The notes: generated by a model not told the origin, from the letters alone. Shown: positions 17,384-27,266, counted from the stretch's first letter. The stretch: DNA of 64,000 nt from Deltaproteobacteria bacterium HGW-Deltaproteobacteria-13 (GCA_002840555.1 PHBJ01000007.1:1-64000), one strand, 5' to 3'. Numbers and translations: made by a program.

Positions 17384-18721
17384 TCAGTTATTCGCTATTT
17401 TCCCTCTTAATGAATGTAGATAAGCTTTTGATATTTTCACATCCACCAGTTTGCCGATCATGTCCAATTCGCCTTTAAAATTAACAATTTTCCAGGAACT
17501 CGTTCGTCCCATTAAATCACTTTCGGAATTTCTGCTTTTCCCTTCAACCAGCAATTCCTGCCTACTTCCTTCCAGAGACGTATTTTTTTCCAGAGTATGC
17601 TGATCCTGTAAAATCTGTAATTGTTCGAGGCGTCTCAACTTTTCACCTTCTTCAACTTTCTCTTTTAACTTTTGCGCCGCCGTTCCTTCCCTTTCAGAAT
17701 ACTTAAATGAAAAAAGAGAATCAAACCTGATTTTTCCCATCATGTCAATGGTTTCTTGGTAATCTTTTTGGGTTTCTCCCGGGAATCCGACAATCACATC
17801 CGACGTAATACTAATCCCGGGAGTCAATTTACGCAAATGATCAATTTTTTTTATGTAATCCTCGACGGTATAGCCCCTGTTCATTAATTCCAATATCCTG
17901 TTGGAACCTGATTGCACCGGAAGATGAATATGCTTGCAAAGCTTCTCCTCCTCGGCAAAGCAGTTAATCAATTCGACAGAAAGATCTCTGGGATGCGATG
18001 TGGTAAACCTGATTCTTTCGATGCCGGAAATTTTCCCTATTCTTTTTATCAGTGATGTAAAATTCAATCCATTATCGAATATCTTGCCGTAGGAATTAAC
18101 ATTTTGTCCAAGAAGAGTGACCTCCCTGATGCCATTGCCGGCCAGTTTCTTCACCTCCTCTATTATATCATCAGAAGGTCTGCTGATTTCCCGTCCCCGC
18201 AGATATGGAACCACGCAATAGGCGCAGAAATTATTGCATCCCTGCATAATTGTCACAAAAGCGCTGATGGCATCTGCCGGCGGCGGAACATAAACACCTA
18301 TGGAATTTAATGACTTGTGAAAGTCTATTTCAGTAATTTTCTTTCTTTTCTTCTCAATTGCCAAAACCATTTGCGGTAAAAGATGAATATTATGAGTGCC
18401 GAAAACAAAGTCCAAATGGCCAACTTTTTTATGAAATTTTGTTCCCAGCTGCTGCGCCAGACAACCGCCCACGCCAATAATCAATTCCCGATTTTGTTCT
18501 TTTAATTTTCCAATTCTTCCCAGCTGACTGTAAACTTTTTGTGCAGCCTTCTCTCTTATTGAACATGTGTTCAAAATGATTAAATCGGCCATCTTCATAT
18601 TGTCTGTCAGTTTATAACCGTTGCCGGAAAGTAATGCCGCCATCTGCTCCGAATCATGAACATTCATCTGACAGCCAAACGTTTGAATATATAAGTATTT
18701 ATTTTTCATTTTCTCACTCAT
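17384..18721 (-). CDS. miaB: tRNA-2-methylthio-N6-dimethylallyladenosine synthase
   Basis: About 445 residues. An N-terminal UPF0004 domain has three cluster cysteines (TFGCQMN, NTCSIREKA, GGCLAQQ). The radical SAM domain carries CNNFCAYC, followed by a C-terminal TRAM domain (about 375-440). Adds a methylthio group to i6A37 of tRNA. The variants NTCSIREKA and PYLRGREISR favour MiaB over MtaB/RimO. The ATG at 18721 directly follows an in-frame TTG at 18724. Probably first gene of the miaB-xerC-hslVU-arg block. Confidence 0.95.
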   Translation of the reverse strand: MSEKMKNKYLYIQTFGCQMNVHDSEQMAALLSGNGYKLTDNMKMADLIILNTCSIREKAAQKVYSQLGRIGKLKEQNRELIIGVGGCLAQQLGTKFHKKVGHLDFVFGTHNIHLLPQMVLAIEKKRKKITEIDFHKSLNSIGVYVPPPADAISAFVTIMQGCNNFCAYCVVPYLRGREISRPSDDIIEEVKKLAGNGIREVTLLGQNVNSYGKIFDNGLNFTSLIKRIGKISGIERIRFTTSHPRDLSVELINCFAEEEKLCKHIHLPVQSGSNRILELMNRGYTVEDYIKKIDHLRKLTPGISITSDVIVGFPGETQKDYQETIDMMGKIRFDSLFSFKYSEREGTAAQKLKEKVEEGEKLRRLEQLQILQDQHTLEKNTSLEGSRQELLVEGKSRNSESDLMGRTSSWKIVNFKGELDMIGKLVDVKISKAYLHSLRGKIANN

Positions 18722-18986
18722 CAAAATTGTGGATAGCCTTATTATTTCAAAATAAATTAGTCAATAAGTTTTTCCGGAGCAACCGGAGGAATACCGGGAA
18801 ATAGAAATATTGCCGAGTCATAAAATAAATGTAAATATTTCTTTACATTATTATTACTTTGTATTATACGTTTTACAAATAACTGTTAATAAATTTAATG
18901 TTGTAATTGGGTGAAAGCTGGTTTTGTTTATCCGTGCAATGTACAATGTTGATTTCGCTGGCACAATAAAGTTGGGGGGAGCAAAC

Positions 18987-19568
18987 ATGAAAAAAATTTT
19001 CGTATTAGCAGTTTTCTTTTCATTTCTAATTTTGCCACCCGGATGTTTCGCTCAAAGAGTTGTTGTTGCCGACAACGATCTGGGCGCTATATATGCGCAG
19101 ACCGGTGCCATTATCGTTACTTTCGAAAATATTACATTACAAAGTGTAAATCTGAAACCGTTAGTTACCAACTTTTCAGATTTTTGGATACCGGACGGCC
19201 CGGAGAAAGTACTAACCGGCGATGCGTTTTTTGGTTTGACAGATGCTGTCTTAATCGGTGGTCTGGTTGAGCGTTCAGGCACCCTTAAAATACAAGTTTT
19301 TACTGATCACGACCCTCCCAATCCCGACGATCACTTCGATTACACCGAGGTACCGTCCCGATGCAGGTTAGTAGCCGAAATTCATGACCTGCGCATTAAC
19401 GCCAATATAGGGTTCGAGGCTACGGTAAAACTGGGCACAAAAAGTGATCTTACAACCTGGTCAAGCACCGGCATACAGCTGCCGGACCAAATATTGGGCC
19501 GAACGTATACGGCCGGCGTTTCAGCTACAATTAATGGCACAGCGCAAGTTTACGCCCGGTATCCATAA
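18987..19568 (+). CDS. Secreted protein of unknown function
   Basis: 193 residues. A Lys-rich start and hydrophobic core (MKKIFVLAVFFSFLILPP) end at CFA-QRV, a typical signal peptide. A lone plus-strand gene inside a minus-strand block. The mature part is rich in Gly, Thr, Val and Ile with no transmembrane segment. It contains VADNDLGAIYAQTGAIIV at its start and LGRTYTAGVSATINGTAQVY near its end, a beta-rich pattern. The start at 18987 has GGGGGGAG 5 nt upstream; the longer frame from 18924 would bury the signal peptide. I do not recognise a function. An exported surface or periplasmic protein is the safest call. Confidence 0.7.
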   Translation: MKKIFVLAVFFSFLILPPGCFAQRVVVADNDLGAIYAQTGAIIVTFENITLQSVNLKPLVTNFSDFWIPDGPEKVLTGDAFFGLTDAVLIGGLVERSGTLKIQVFTDHDPPNPDDHFDYTEVPSRCRLVAEIHDLRINANIGFEATVKLGTKSDLTTWSSTGIQLPDQILGRTYTAGVSATINGTAQVYARYP

Positions 19569-19640
19569 TAACCGGAAGCCTTTGGAATTACTTTCGCAGA
19601 AGCGGGATTAAATTTTTTTGATTAGACTTCAAGTCTCGTA

Positions 19641-20486
19641 TTAATTTTCTATTCCATCTTTTAAAATATTGCTCAGATATCCAAATTCCTCAACGGAAAG
19701 TGTTTCTCCCCTTCTCTGACCGTCAATTCCGGCCGATATCAGCGCTTCTTTTAATAAAGATTCGGAAACATATTCGAGCAATTTTGATTTCTTTAAATTG
19801 TTAATCAGCATTTTCCGGCGCTGGGCAAAAGAATCTCTGACCAATTTTATAAAGAATTCTTCATCCCTAAGGTCAACGAAGGGCCGTTCCCGGAAAAATC
19901 CTTTTATGACCGATGATTCAACTTTGGGACGGGGATAAAAACAAGACGCGGGAACATCCAGAACCTTTTCTACCGCAGCGAACATCTGTAAAATTACTGA
20001 AGGAACTCCATATTCCTTGCCACCGGGAAGCGCCACAAGGCGTTGAACAACTTCCTTTTGCATCATCAATACAAATGAATCTATAATTTCCCGGAAAGAT
20101 AACAAGTAAAACAAGACCGGAGAAGAAATATTATAAGGAATATTGCCGATGACTTTGATTTTCCTTCCTTCACCGATTGCTCTGAAATCAAACTGCAGAA
20201 TATTTCCGTGATAAATTTCAATATTATGATATTTTGATAACCTGTCTTTTAATATGTCGACTAATTTATCATCCAGTTCCACGGCAATAATTTTTGCGGC
20301 ATTTTGCGCTAAATATTCCGTCAGGACACCTATTCCCGCGCCGATTTCCACTACAATATCATTTTCGGCTACACTGGCTGTCCCGGCAATCCTTTTGATG
20401 ATGCCCTCTTCCATCAGAAAGGATTGCCCCAGATTTTTGCGTGGTTTAATTGCGTAATGAGTGATGACTTCCCTGGGTGACGTCAT
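19641..20486 (-). CDS. rsmA: 16S rRNA dimethyladenosine transferase
   Basis: 281 residues. The SAM-binding motifs are NLGQSFL, VEIGAGIGVL and AVELDDKL; the catalytic NIPYNISSP matches N-I-P-Y-N. The C-terminal helical domain is present. Dimethylates A1518 and A1519 of 16S rRNA during late small-subunit assembly. Lies 35 bp after tsaD, the two likely forming one transcript. Confidence 0.95.
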   Translation of the reverse strand: MTSPREVITHYAIKPRKNLGQSFLMEEGIIKRIAGTASVAENDIVVEIGAGIGVLTEYLAQNAAKIIAVELDDKLVDILKDRLSKYHNIEIYHGNILQFDFRAIGEGRKIKVIGNIPYNISSPVLFYLLSFREIIDSFVLMMQKEVVQRLVALPGGKEYGVPSVILQMFAAVEKVLDVPASCFYPRPKVESSVIKGFFRERPFVDLRDEEFFIKLVRDSFAQRRKMLINNLKKSKLLEYVSESLLKEALISAGIDGQRRGETLSVEEFGYLSNILKDGIEN

Positions 20487-20521
20487 GGTTTTTTCCGTTT
20501 AAAGAAGAAAAAAGGATTAAG

Positions 20522-21517
20522 CTAAGCTAAAGGCCAGCGTGAAACCGCATTTAAATCCAGTGAATCCCTGCAACCGTTTTTCAGCATAATTTCGCCGATG
20601 GCCGCGATCATTGCCGCGTTATCCGTGCATAAGATAACCGGAGGAATAAACAATTCTATATTTTGAGCGGAAGTTTCCGCCGCAAATCTCTCGCGCAGCC
20701 TGCTGTTGGCCGCCACTCCGCCGCAGACAACGATTCGGTTAACACCATGATCCCGCGCCGCTTTAACTGTTTTTTCCACCAGGACATCGACTATCGCCTC
20801 CTGATAGCTTGCCACGATATCCGGCAATTCCTCCGCGCTGAAATCCCGGCCGCGTTTTTTCAACAGGGTCAACAGGGAAGTTTTCAAACCGCTGAAACTG
20901 AAATCCGGCGAATCCTTCATTGCGCGCGGAAAAGCGACCGCCTGCGGATTGGCGCCTTTGGATATTTTATCAATGACCACGCCTCCCGGATATCCGAGGT
21001 TAAGAAGCTTGGCGGCCTTATCAAAGGCTTCACCCGCCGCATCATCTCGCGTCTGGCCAAGCAACTCAAAATCATGATAATTCCTGGCCAGATAAATACT
21101 GGTATGACCGCCCGAAACAACCAGGGCAGTAAAAGGAATTGCCGGAACTTTTTCAGCAAGAAACGCGGCGGCGATGTGTCCTTCGAGATGATTCACACCG
21201 ACCAGGGGAATATGAAGGGCAAAGGCCAGCGCCTTAGCAGCGGATAAACCGATTAAGAGAGATCCGATCAAACCGGGACCGCGTGTTACGGCAATGCCCT
21301 CTATTTCCCGCAGAGTCACATGGGCGTCACGTAAAGCCTGCTGAATCACCGGATTGATCGCTTCGATATGTTTTCGGGAGGCAATTTCAGGAACAACGCC
21401 GCCATAAGGTGAATGAACCGCTATTTGCGAGGCAATAGCATTGGATAACATTTTCCCATTGCTGACGACGGCCGCCGCTGTTTCATCACATGATGATTCA
21501 ATTCCTAAAACGATCAT
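20522..21517 (-). CDS. tsaD: tRNA t6A threonylcarbamoyltransferase TsaD
   Basis: 331 residues of the ASKHA fold. Starts VLGIESSCDETA; the metal-binding HLEGHIAA, VSGGHTS and the CGGVAANSRLR loop are present. Transfers threonylcarbamoyl to A37 of ANN-decoding tRNAs with TsaB and TsaE, neither of which is in the window. AAGGA lies 4 nt before ATG. Divergent from nadB. Confidence 0.97.
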   Translation of the reverse strand: MIVLGIESSCDETAAAVVSNGKMLSNAIASQIAVHSPYGGVVPEIASRKHIEAINPVIQQALRDAHVTLREIEGIAVTRGPGLIGSLLIGLSAAKALAFALHIPLVGVNHLEGHIAAAFLAEKVPAIPFTALVVSGGHTSIYLARNYHDFELLGQTRDDAAGEAFDKAAKLLNLGYPGGVVIDKISKGANPQAVAFPRAMKDSPDFSFSGLKTSLLTLLKKRGRDFSAEELPDIVASYQEAIVDVLVEKTVKAARDHGVNRIVVCGGVAANSRLRERFAAETSAQNIELFIPPVILCTDNAAMIAAIGEIMLKNGCRDSLDLNAVSRWPLA

Positions 21518-21560
21518 TAAATCCTTCTTTCATTTTTCTCTTTGCTAATTAAGACAAATA

Positions 21561-21589
21561 TCTATATAAAAGCCAGGACGATTTGTAAA
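21561..21589 (-). promoter_or_regulatory. Candidate promoter of tsaD-rsmA
   Basis: On the minus strand -35 TTTACA (21584-21589), 17-bp spacer, -10 TATAGA (21561-21566), in the divergent gap between tsaD and nadB. Transcript would start about 35 bp before the tsaD ATG. Confidence 0.5.
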
Positions 21590-21627
21590 CAAACTTTTGT
21601 CAGCACTCCTTTGACAGGGAAACAGCG

Positions 21628-23217
21628 ATGGAATTTAAAACAGATTTTTTAATTTTGGGCAGCGGCATAGCGGGTTTAAGTTTGGCAATCAAAGCGTCCA
21701 CCCTTGGCAGCGTCGCCATTGTAACAAAAAAAGAAAAATCCGAATCAAACACCAACTACGCCCAGGGCGGTATTGCCGCCGTTACGGACAAAACCGATCG
21801 CTTTGAAGATCACATCAACGATACGTTGATTTGCGGCGCAGGTCTTTCCAATAAAGAAGTGGTCGAATTTATCGTTAAAGAAGCACCGCCTCGGATTCAG
21901 GAACTTATTGACTGGGGCGTAAATTTTACAAAATCGGAAACAAATCCCAATCTGTACGATCTCGGACGCGAAGGAGGCCACAACCGCCGGCGCGTTTTGC
22001 ACGCCAAGGACTTTACCGGTCAGGAAATCGAACGGGCGCTGAACGAAAAAGTAGCCGCTCTGAAAAATGTTAAGATTTATGAAAACCATATCGGCATTGA
22101 TCTCATCACGCAAAAAGATGCAAACGGCGATACGATCAATTGTCTGGGAGCTTATGTTCTTGATATCAAAAACAGTGAAATTCACACTTACCGGGCAAAA
22201 TATACGATTCTTTCGACAGGCGGCGCGGGCAAAGTTTATCTGATTACAACAAATCCCGACATTGCGACGGGTGACGGCATTGCCATGGCATATCGCGCGG
22301 GCGCTAAAATCGCCAATATGGAATTTATCCAGTTTCATCCTACCTGCCTGTTTCATCCGGAAGCAAAAGCGTTTCTCATCAGCGAAGCTGTCCGCGGTGA
22401 AGGGGGTATTCTTAAATTAAAAAACGGATCAACATTCATGGAAAAATACCATCCCATGAAGAGCCTTGCACCGCGTGATATTGTGGCCAAAGCCATTGAC
22501 TACGAAATCAAGCAATCGGGAGATGAATACGTTCTTCTGGATATCACGCATCACGACCGCGCTTTTCTCATGAACCGGTTCCCCAATATTTACAATAAAT
22601 GCCTGGAATACGGCATTGACATGGCGGTGCAGCCCATTCCTATCGCCCCTGCCGCGCATTATATCTGCGGCGGTGTCGCGGTTGACCATTATGGCAAGAC
22701 CTCCATTGATAATCTTTTTGCCTGCGGTGAAGTCTCGTGCACAGGGCTGCACGGCGCCAACCGTCTGGCCAGCAACTCTTTGCTGGAAGCGCTTGTATAT
22801 TCCCACCGCGTCTATTTAAAAATTGGCAAATCATTCCGGCAGACGCCGCAAAGCGACGTGCCGATTTCTCCCTGGGATGCCAGCGGAACCACGAAAAGCG
22901 ACGACAGTGTCGTTGTCACGCATAACTGGGATGAAATAAGACGATGCATGTGGAATTACGTGGGGATCGTCCGCTCCGACAAAAGATTGGAGCGAGCCGA
23001 GCGCAGAATTGATATGGTTCAACGGGAAATCCACGAATATTACTGGAATTACAAAGTAACAAAAGATCTTGCCGAATTACGCAACATCACAACCGTGGCC
23101 AAACTGATCGTTCAGAGCGCACGCGCCAGAAAAGAAAGCCGCGGATTGCATTATAATATCGATTATCCCGAGACACGCGACGAATTCAAAAAAGACACTA
23201 TCCTTGTTAAAGAATAA
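21628..23217 (+). CDS. nadB: L-aspartate oxidase
   Basis: 529 residues, normal length. FAD-binding GSGIAGLSLAIKA; the family's GGIAAV stretch; the active-site region EFIQFHPTCLF; SEAVRGEGG; CGEVSCTGLHGANRLASNSLLE. Oxidises aspartate to iminoaspartate for NAD synthesis, in anaerobes with fumarate rather than oxygen as acceptor. Closely related to succinate dehydrogenase flavoproteins, but the LHGANRLASNSLLEALV stretch and the missing fumarate-reductase context favour NadB. nadA and nadC are not adjacent. Confidence 0.93.
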   Translation: MEFKTDFLILGSGIAGLSLAIKASTLGSVAIVTKKEKSESNTNYAQGGIAAVTDKTDRFEDHINDTLICGAGLSNKEVVEFIVKEAPPRIQELIDWGVNFTKSETNPNLYDLGREGGHNRRRVLHAKDFTGQEIERALNEKVAALKNVKIYENHIGIDLITQKDANGDTINCLGAYVLDIKNSEIHTYRAKYTILSTGGAGKVYLITTNPDIATGDGIAMAYRAGAKIANMEFIQFHPTCLFHPEAKAFLISEAVRGEGGILKLKNGSTFMEKYHPMKSLAPRDIVAKAIDYEIKQSGDEYVLLDITHHDRAFLMNRFPNIYNKCLEYGIDMAVQPIPIAPAAHYICGGVAVDHYGKTSIDNLFACGEVSCTGLHGANRLASNSLLEALVYSHRVYLKIGKSFRQTPQSDVPISPWDASGTTKSDDSVVVTHNWDEIRRCMWNYVGIVRSDKRLERAERRIDMVQREIHEYYWNYKVTKDLAELRNITTVAKLIVQSARARKESRGLHYNIDYPETRDEFKKDTILVKE

Positions 23218-23252
23218 TTTATAAACAACAGATTTAATAATCAGCAATAATT

Positions 23253-24554
23253 CTATTTTTTATTTTTGAATACACGATCGAATATAAAATCCAAGTTCGT
23301 CAGAAAATTTTTCACGTTAAAAATTGCCGTCAGTTCTCTTTTCTTAAGATGTCTGGTGACGATGGGATCTTTTTCGAGCAAATCCCGGAACGCCAAACCT
23401 TCCTGCCATGATTTCATCGCATTTTTCTGCACAATAGCGTAAGCATCTTCACGTGTTGTCCCCTTTTCAATAAGCGACAGCAACACCATCTGAGAAAAAA
23501 TAACGCCGTGCGTCATGTTCAGATTGGCAAGCATCCTTTCAGGATAGACAACCAGTTTATCCATCAGGCCGGTAAACCTGCCCAGCATAAAATCCAGAGT
23601 AATTGTGGCATCCGGCCCGATAACCCTTTCCACCGAAGAGTGGCTGATATCCCGCTCGTGCCACAAGGCAACATCTTCCAAAGCCGCCACGGCGTAGGAA
23701 CGCACCAGCCTTGCCAAGCCGGAGATGTTTTCGGAAAGGACAGGATTGCGTTTGTGCGGCATGGCCGAAGATCCTTTCTGTCCCGGTGAAAAATATTCTT
23801 CAGCTTCCCGGACCTCTGTTCTTTGCAGAAGCCTTATTTCCTGCGCGAATTTATCCAGTGAAGAGGCAATGATCGCCAGGGTGGTAAAATATTCCGCGTG
23901 GCGGTCGCGCTGAACAATCTGGGAAGATACAGGCGCCGGTTTCAACCCTAATTTATCGCAGACGTACTCTTCAACAAACGGATCGATAAAAGAAAAAGTG
24001 CCGACGGCGCCGGCTACTTTACCGTAGCTGATCGATTTTCTGGCGTTCATCAGGCGCTGACGGTTTCTTTGCATTTCCTGGTACCACAGGGCCATCTTCA
24101 AGCCGAAGGTAATCGGTTCCGCGTGAATTCCGTGCGACCGGCCGATCATTAAAGTATTCTTATGTTCAAAGGCTTTGTTTTTTAAGATAATGAGCAGCGC
24201 ATCCACATCTTCCAGTAAAATATCCGCCGCTTCTTTTAATTGAATGGCCAGCGCCGTGTCCAGAACATCGGAAGACGTCAGGCCCATATGAATAAAACGT
24301 CCGTCCTCACCGATTATCTCCGTCAGGGAACTTACAAAAGCGATGACATCATGCTTGGTGATTTTTTCAATTTCATCAATCCGGGCAACGTTGATGGCTG
24401 CCTTCTTTTTGATATTTTTAACCGCCCCGGCCGGGACCTTGCCCAGTTTGACCATGGCCTCGCAGGCCGCTATCTCCACATCCAGCCACTTTTGATATCT
24501 GTTTTCCGGACTCCAGATTTTTGTCATTTTCTCGCGGGAATATCTCGGTATCAC
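23253..24554 (-). CDS. purB: Adenylosuccinate lyase
   Basis: 433 residues. GRSHGIHAEP, TSSDVLDTA and the signature loop KGSSAMPHKRNPV (catalytic Ser) are present. Catalyses two fumarate-releasing steps in purine synthesis. GTG start with AAGGAG 6 nt upstream. Convergent with nadB; the 35-bp gap between them shows no terminator hairpin. Confidence 0.96.
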   Translation of the reverse strand: MIPRYSREKMTKIWSPENRYQKWLDVEIAACEAMVKLGKVPAGAVKNIKKKAAINVARIDEIEKITKHDVIAFVSSLTEIIGEDGRFIHMGLTSSDVLDTALAIQLKEAADILLEDVDALLIILKNKAFEHKNTLMIGRSHGIHAEPITFGLKMALWYQEMQRNRQRLMNARKSISYGKVAGAVGTFSFIDPFVEEYVCDKLGLKPAPVSSQIVQRDRHAEYFTTLAIIASSLDKFAQEIRLLQRTEVREAEEYFSPGQKGSSAMPHKRNPVLSENISGLARLVRSYAVAALEDVALWHERDISHSSVERVIGPDATITLDFMLGRFTGLMDKLVVYPERMLANLNMTHGVIFSQMVLLSLIEKGTTREDAYAIVQKNAMKSWQEGLAFRDLLEKDPIVTRHLKKRELTAIFNVKNFLTNLDFIFDRVFKNKK

Positions 24555-24687
24555 TTTTTTCTCCTTAATGATTTCATGGATCCCCGGCCATTAACCGGCG
24601 GGAATCATACGGTTTAATTTAATTCCTGTACACAGATGTTAATATCTAGTAACCTGTCAGGACTTCACATCATCAACAAATTACGGA

Positions 24688-24716
24688 TTGACAAGCTATA
24701 CACAAAAACCTATAAA
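24688..24716 (+). promoter_or_regulatory. Promoter of the hemolysin-III-type gene
   Basis: A consensus -35 TTGACA (24688-24693), 17-bp spacer and -10 TATAAA (24711-24716) lie about 35 bp before the ATG at 24751. No operator-like repeat is visible. Confidence 0.75.
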
Positions 24717-24750
24717 ATTAAAAGAAATTTGAAGGACAAACCATCCTGAA

Positions 24751-25404
24751 ATGGAAAAAATATCACCATACAGCTTAAAAGAAGAAATTTTTAACAGCAT
24801 AATTCACGGCGTTGGAATTATCATCAGTATAGCCGCCCTGATTACGATGGTCTTTTTTTCCAGCCGGTACGGCAACACCGCGCATATTATCAGTTCTACA
24901 ATTTTTGGTCTGGCGCTGGTGCTGCTTTACACCGCCTCAACCTTGTATCACAGTTTTCAAAAACCGAAGATAAAACATACCTTTAAAATTATTGATCACT
25001 CCTGCATTTATATATTAATTGCGGGCACCTATACTCCTTTTATGCTGGTTACGCTTCGCGGAACATTGGGCTGGACTATTTTCTCCATAGTTTGGTCTCT
25101 GACTCTTTTGGGAATTTTATTTAAGGTTTTCTTCATCAATCGTTTTCAAATTATTTCCACCATTGCCTATATTTTAATGGGTTGGCTGATTATCTTTGCC
25201 CTGAGTCCACTTTATCACGCGCTTCCGGAAACGGCCATTTTCTGGCTTGTTGCCGGCGGAATTATCTATACGCTGGGAACTATTTTTTATGCATGGGATA
25301 AACTGCCTTTTAACCACGCGATCTGGCACTCATTTGTTCTGGCCGGCAGCATCTGCCATTTTTTCGCCATTATGTTTTACGTCGTGCCGCTGAAAGCCTC
25401 TTGA
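24751..25404 (+). CDS. Hemolysin III / TrhA (PAQR) family membrane protein
   Basis: 217 residues with seven hydrophobic segments. The family metal-site residues are visible as TLYHSF after helix 2, DHSCIYILIAGTYTP at helix 3, and IWHSFVLAGSICHFFAIM at helix 7. Bacterial members (YqfA/TrhA) have been linked to membrane energetics and fatty-acid composition; hemolysis itself is not a general property. Transcribed alone from its own promoter. Confidence 0.92.
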   Translation: MEKISPYSLKEEIFNSIIHGVGIIISIAALITMVFFSSRYGNTAHIISSTIFGLALVLLYTASTLYHSFQKPKIKHTFKIIDHSCIYILIAGTYTPFMLVTLRGTLGWTIFSIVWSLTLLGILFKVFFINRFQIISTIAYILMGWLIIFALSPLYHALPETAIFWLVAGGIIYTLGTIFYAWDKLPFNHAIWHSFVLAGSICHFFAIMFYVVPLKAS

Positions 25405-25555
25405 AAAAAAACATATAAAATTCAATCATTGCCTGTGAAACATTCACAACGCGCAAGGGAAATATCCCCTCTCGAAATCATTCTTGAATTATAATTTTTA
25501 AAATGTTAGAACTCACCGTTCGAAAAGTAAATAATCTTTCTTTATGGAGATAAAT

Positions 25556-27262
25556 ATGCGAAAAACTTTACAATATATATTTTGCTTAACGATGATTTTG
25601 CTTGCGTCCGGTTCCCTGTGGGCAAAGGATAAATATACCGTGACCATTTTACCCTTCTCTTTAAACAGCTCGGAAAATATCGATTATGTTAAACAGGGAA
25701 TAGAGGAAATGTTGACCTCGCGTCTTGCCTCTACTGATAAAATCAGCGTGACTGATAAAAACATTGTTCTGGAAGAACTGAAAAAAGCCAAAATTAAAAA
25801 TATATCTCCAGAAGCTGTCAACAAGATAGGCAAAAAATTAAATTCTGATTATGTGGTTTGGGGAAGTATTACCAAAATCGGCAACAGCATCAGCATTAAC
25901 GGAAAGATGGTGGATATTGCCAACAACAAATCAGACATCGGCGTTTTCACTCAGGCGCAGACCCTTGATGACGTCATTCCTAAAATGAACGATTTCTCCG
26001 AAAGTATTATCAGGCATATTGTCGGCACGCCGCCGCCATCCATCGCACCGCCGCCTGCGGCACCGGCTCCCGGCGTTACCACGCCACAGGTGCCGGCAAC
26101 ATTATCACGTGAATCTCAAATCATCGCGAGTATGAAAGCCGGCGGTAAAAAAGGAGGCACATTAACTTCCGTAATTAATTCCGAATTTATTAATGCAGCT
26201 GAACCTATTAATCGAAAAGAATTCTGGATGAGTCAAAAAATTCCCACGGAATTTAAAGGAATGGCTATCGGCGACGTCAATAATGACGGATTAAATGAAA
26301 TTGTCGTCATTGATAAAAACTCTGTTTATATCTATCAGAAAACGGAAAAGGAACTGAAGCTGTTAGAAAAAATAAAAGGGAATTCTTATGACAACTATAT
26401 TGCCGTTGATGTAGCCGATATCAACAGAAACGATCTTCCTGAAATACTCGTGACCTCGCTAAACGATACCTTGCTTGATTCTTTTGTTTTGGAATTCAAA
26501 AACGGCAAGTATGTAAAAATCGCTTCGGATATACGCTGGTTTTTACGCGTCATTGATACGTCATCCGGTATTCCTATGCTGTTATGTCAGGAATATGGCC
26601 TGGACAAGCCTTTTGACACGCCCATTTTTGAAATGGTCTGGAGAGACGGCAAGTACGTTTCGGACCAAAAGATGAAAATACCTTTGGGCTTGTCTATTTA
26701 TGGACTGACGATTGATAATCTAGGTGTGGGAGGAAGCGATAAAATATTTGCCCTGGATGATTTAGACTATTTATACATCATCGATAAAACAAACAAATCG
26801 TTGAGCCGTCTCACCTCTTTCGGTTTTGCCGGCGAAGAGCTTATCTGGAAAAGTGATGACGTCTATGGCGGCAGCAATAACTATTTCGAAAATATTGATA
26901 AGAAGAACCCCGGCGACAGGGAAAAAAGCGCTTATGTTAATCTGCGCATCCTTACCCTGGACACCAATAAAGACGGCAAAAAAGAGATCATCATCGTGAA
27001 AAATTTATCTTCCGTCGGCCGTATTTTTAAATATTATAAACTTTTTACCTCGAGCGAAATATACAATCTGGAATGGGATGGCATGGGACTGGCGGAAAAT
27101 TGGCGAACGAAGAAAATTAACGGATACGTGGCCGATTATTCTATTAAAGATATAGATAATGACGGCAAGCCGGAGATCGTGCTGGCCCTGGTTCAATCAG
27201 TGGGCACTGCCATACGTGATAAAAGTGTTATTGTAGTTTATAAACTGGATGCCGCTCAATAA
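25556..27262 (+). CDS. Secreted protein with FlgO/TolB-like and FG-GAP repeat domains
   Basis: 568 residues. A signal peptide ends at about SLWA (residue 22). Residues about 25-155 resemble the FlgO/TolB-N-type alpha/beta domain (VTILPFSLNSS, VVWGSITKIG). A Pro/Ala linker (PPPSIAPPPAAP) follows, then a C-terminal beta-propeller with FG-GAP/VCBS motifs: DVNNDGLNEI, DINRNDLPEI, DTNKDGKKEI and DIDNDGKPEI, which look like calcium-binding loops. The start at 25556 has GGAG 6 nt upstream; the earlier ATG at 25544 overlaps that site. Probably periplasmic or surface-exposed. No partner genes nearby; function unknown. Confidence 0.8.
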   Translation: MRKTLQYIFCLTMILLASGSLWAKDKYTVTILPFSLNSSENIDYVKQGIEEMLTSRLASTDKISVTDKNIVLEELKKAKIKNISPEAVNKIGKKLNSDYVVWGSITKIGNSISINGKMVDIANNKSDIGVFTQAQTLDDVIPKMNDFSESIIRHIVGTPPPSIAPPPAAPAPGVTTPQVPATLSRESQIIASMKAGGKKGGTLTSVINSEFINAAEPINRKEFWMSQKIPTEFKGMAIGDVNNDGLNEIVVIDKNSVYIYQKTEKELKLLEKIKGNSYDNYIAVDVADINRNDLPEILVTSLNDTLLDSFVLEFKNGKYVKIASDIRWFLRVIDTSSGIPMLLCQEYGLDKPFDTPIFEMVWRDGKYVSDQKMKIPLGLSIYGLTIDNLGVGGSDKIFALDDLDYLYIIDKTNKSLSRLTSFGFAGEELIWKSDDVYGGSNNYFENIDKKNPGDREKSAYVNLRILTLDTNKDGKKEIIIVKNLSSVGRIFKYYKLFTSSEIYNLEWDGMGLAENWRTKKINGYVADYSIKDIDNDGKPEIVLALVQSVGTAIRDKSVIVVYKLDAAQ

Positions 27263-27266
27263 GTTA

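Noticed and set aside
24578-24603. Imperfect GC-rich hairpin upstream of purB
   Set aside because: The arms pair poorly with a bulge, and there is no T-run or recognisable riboswitch core.
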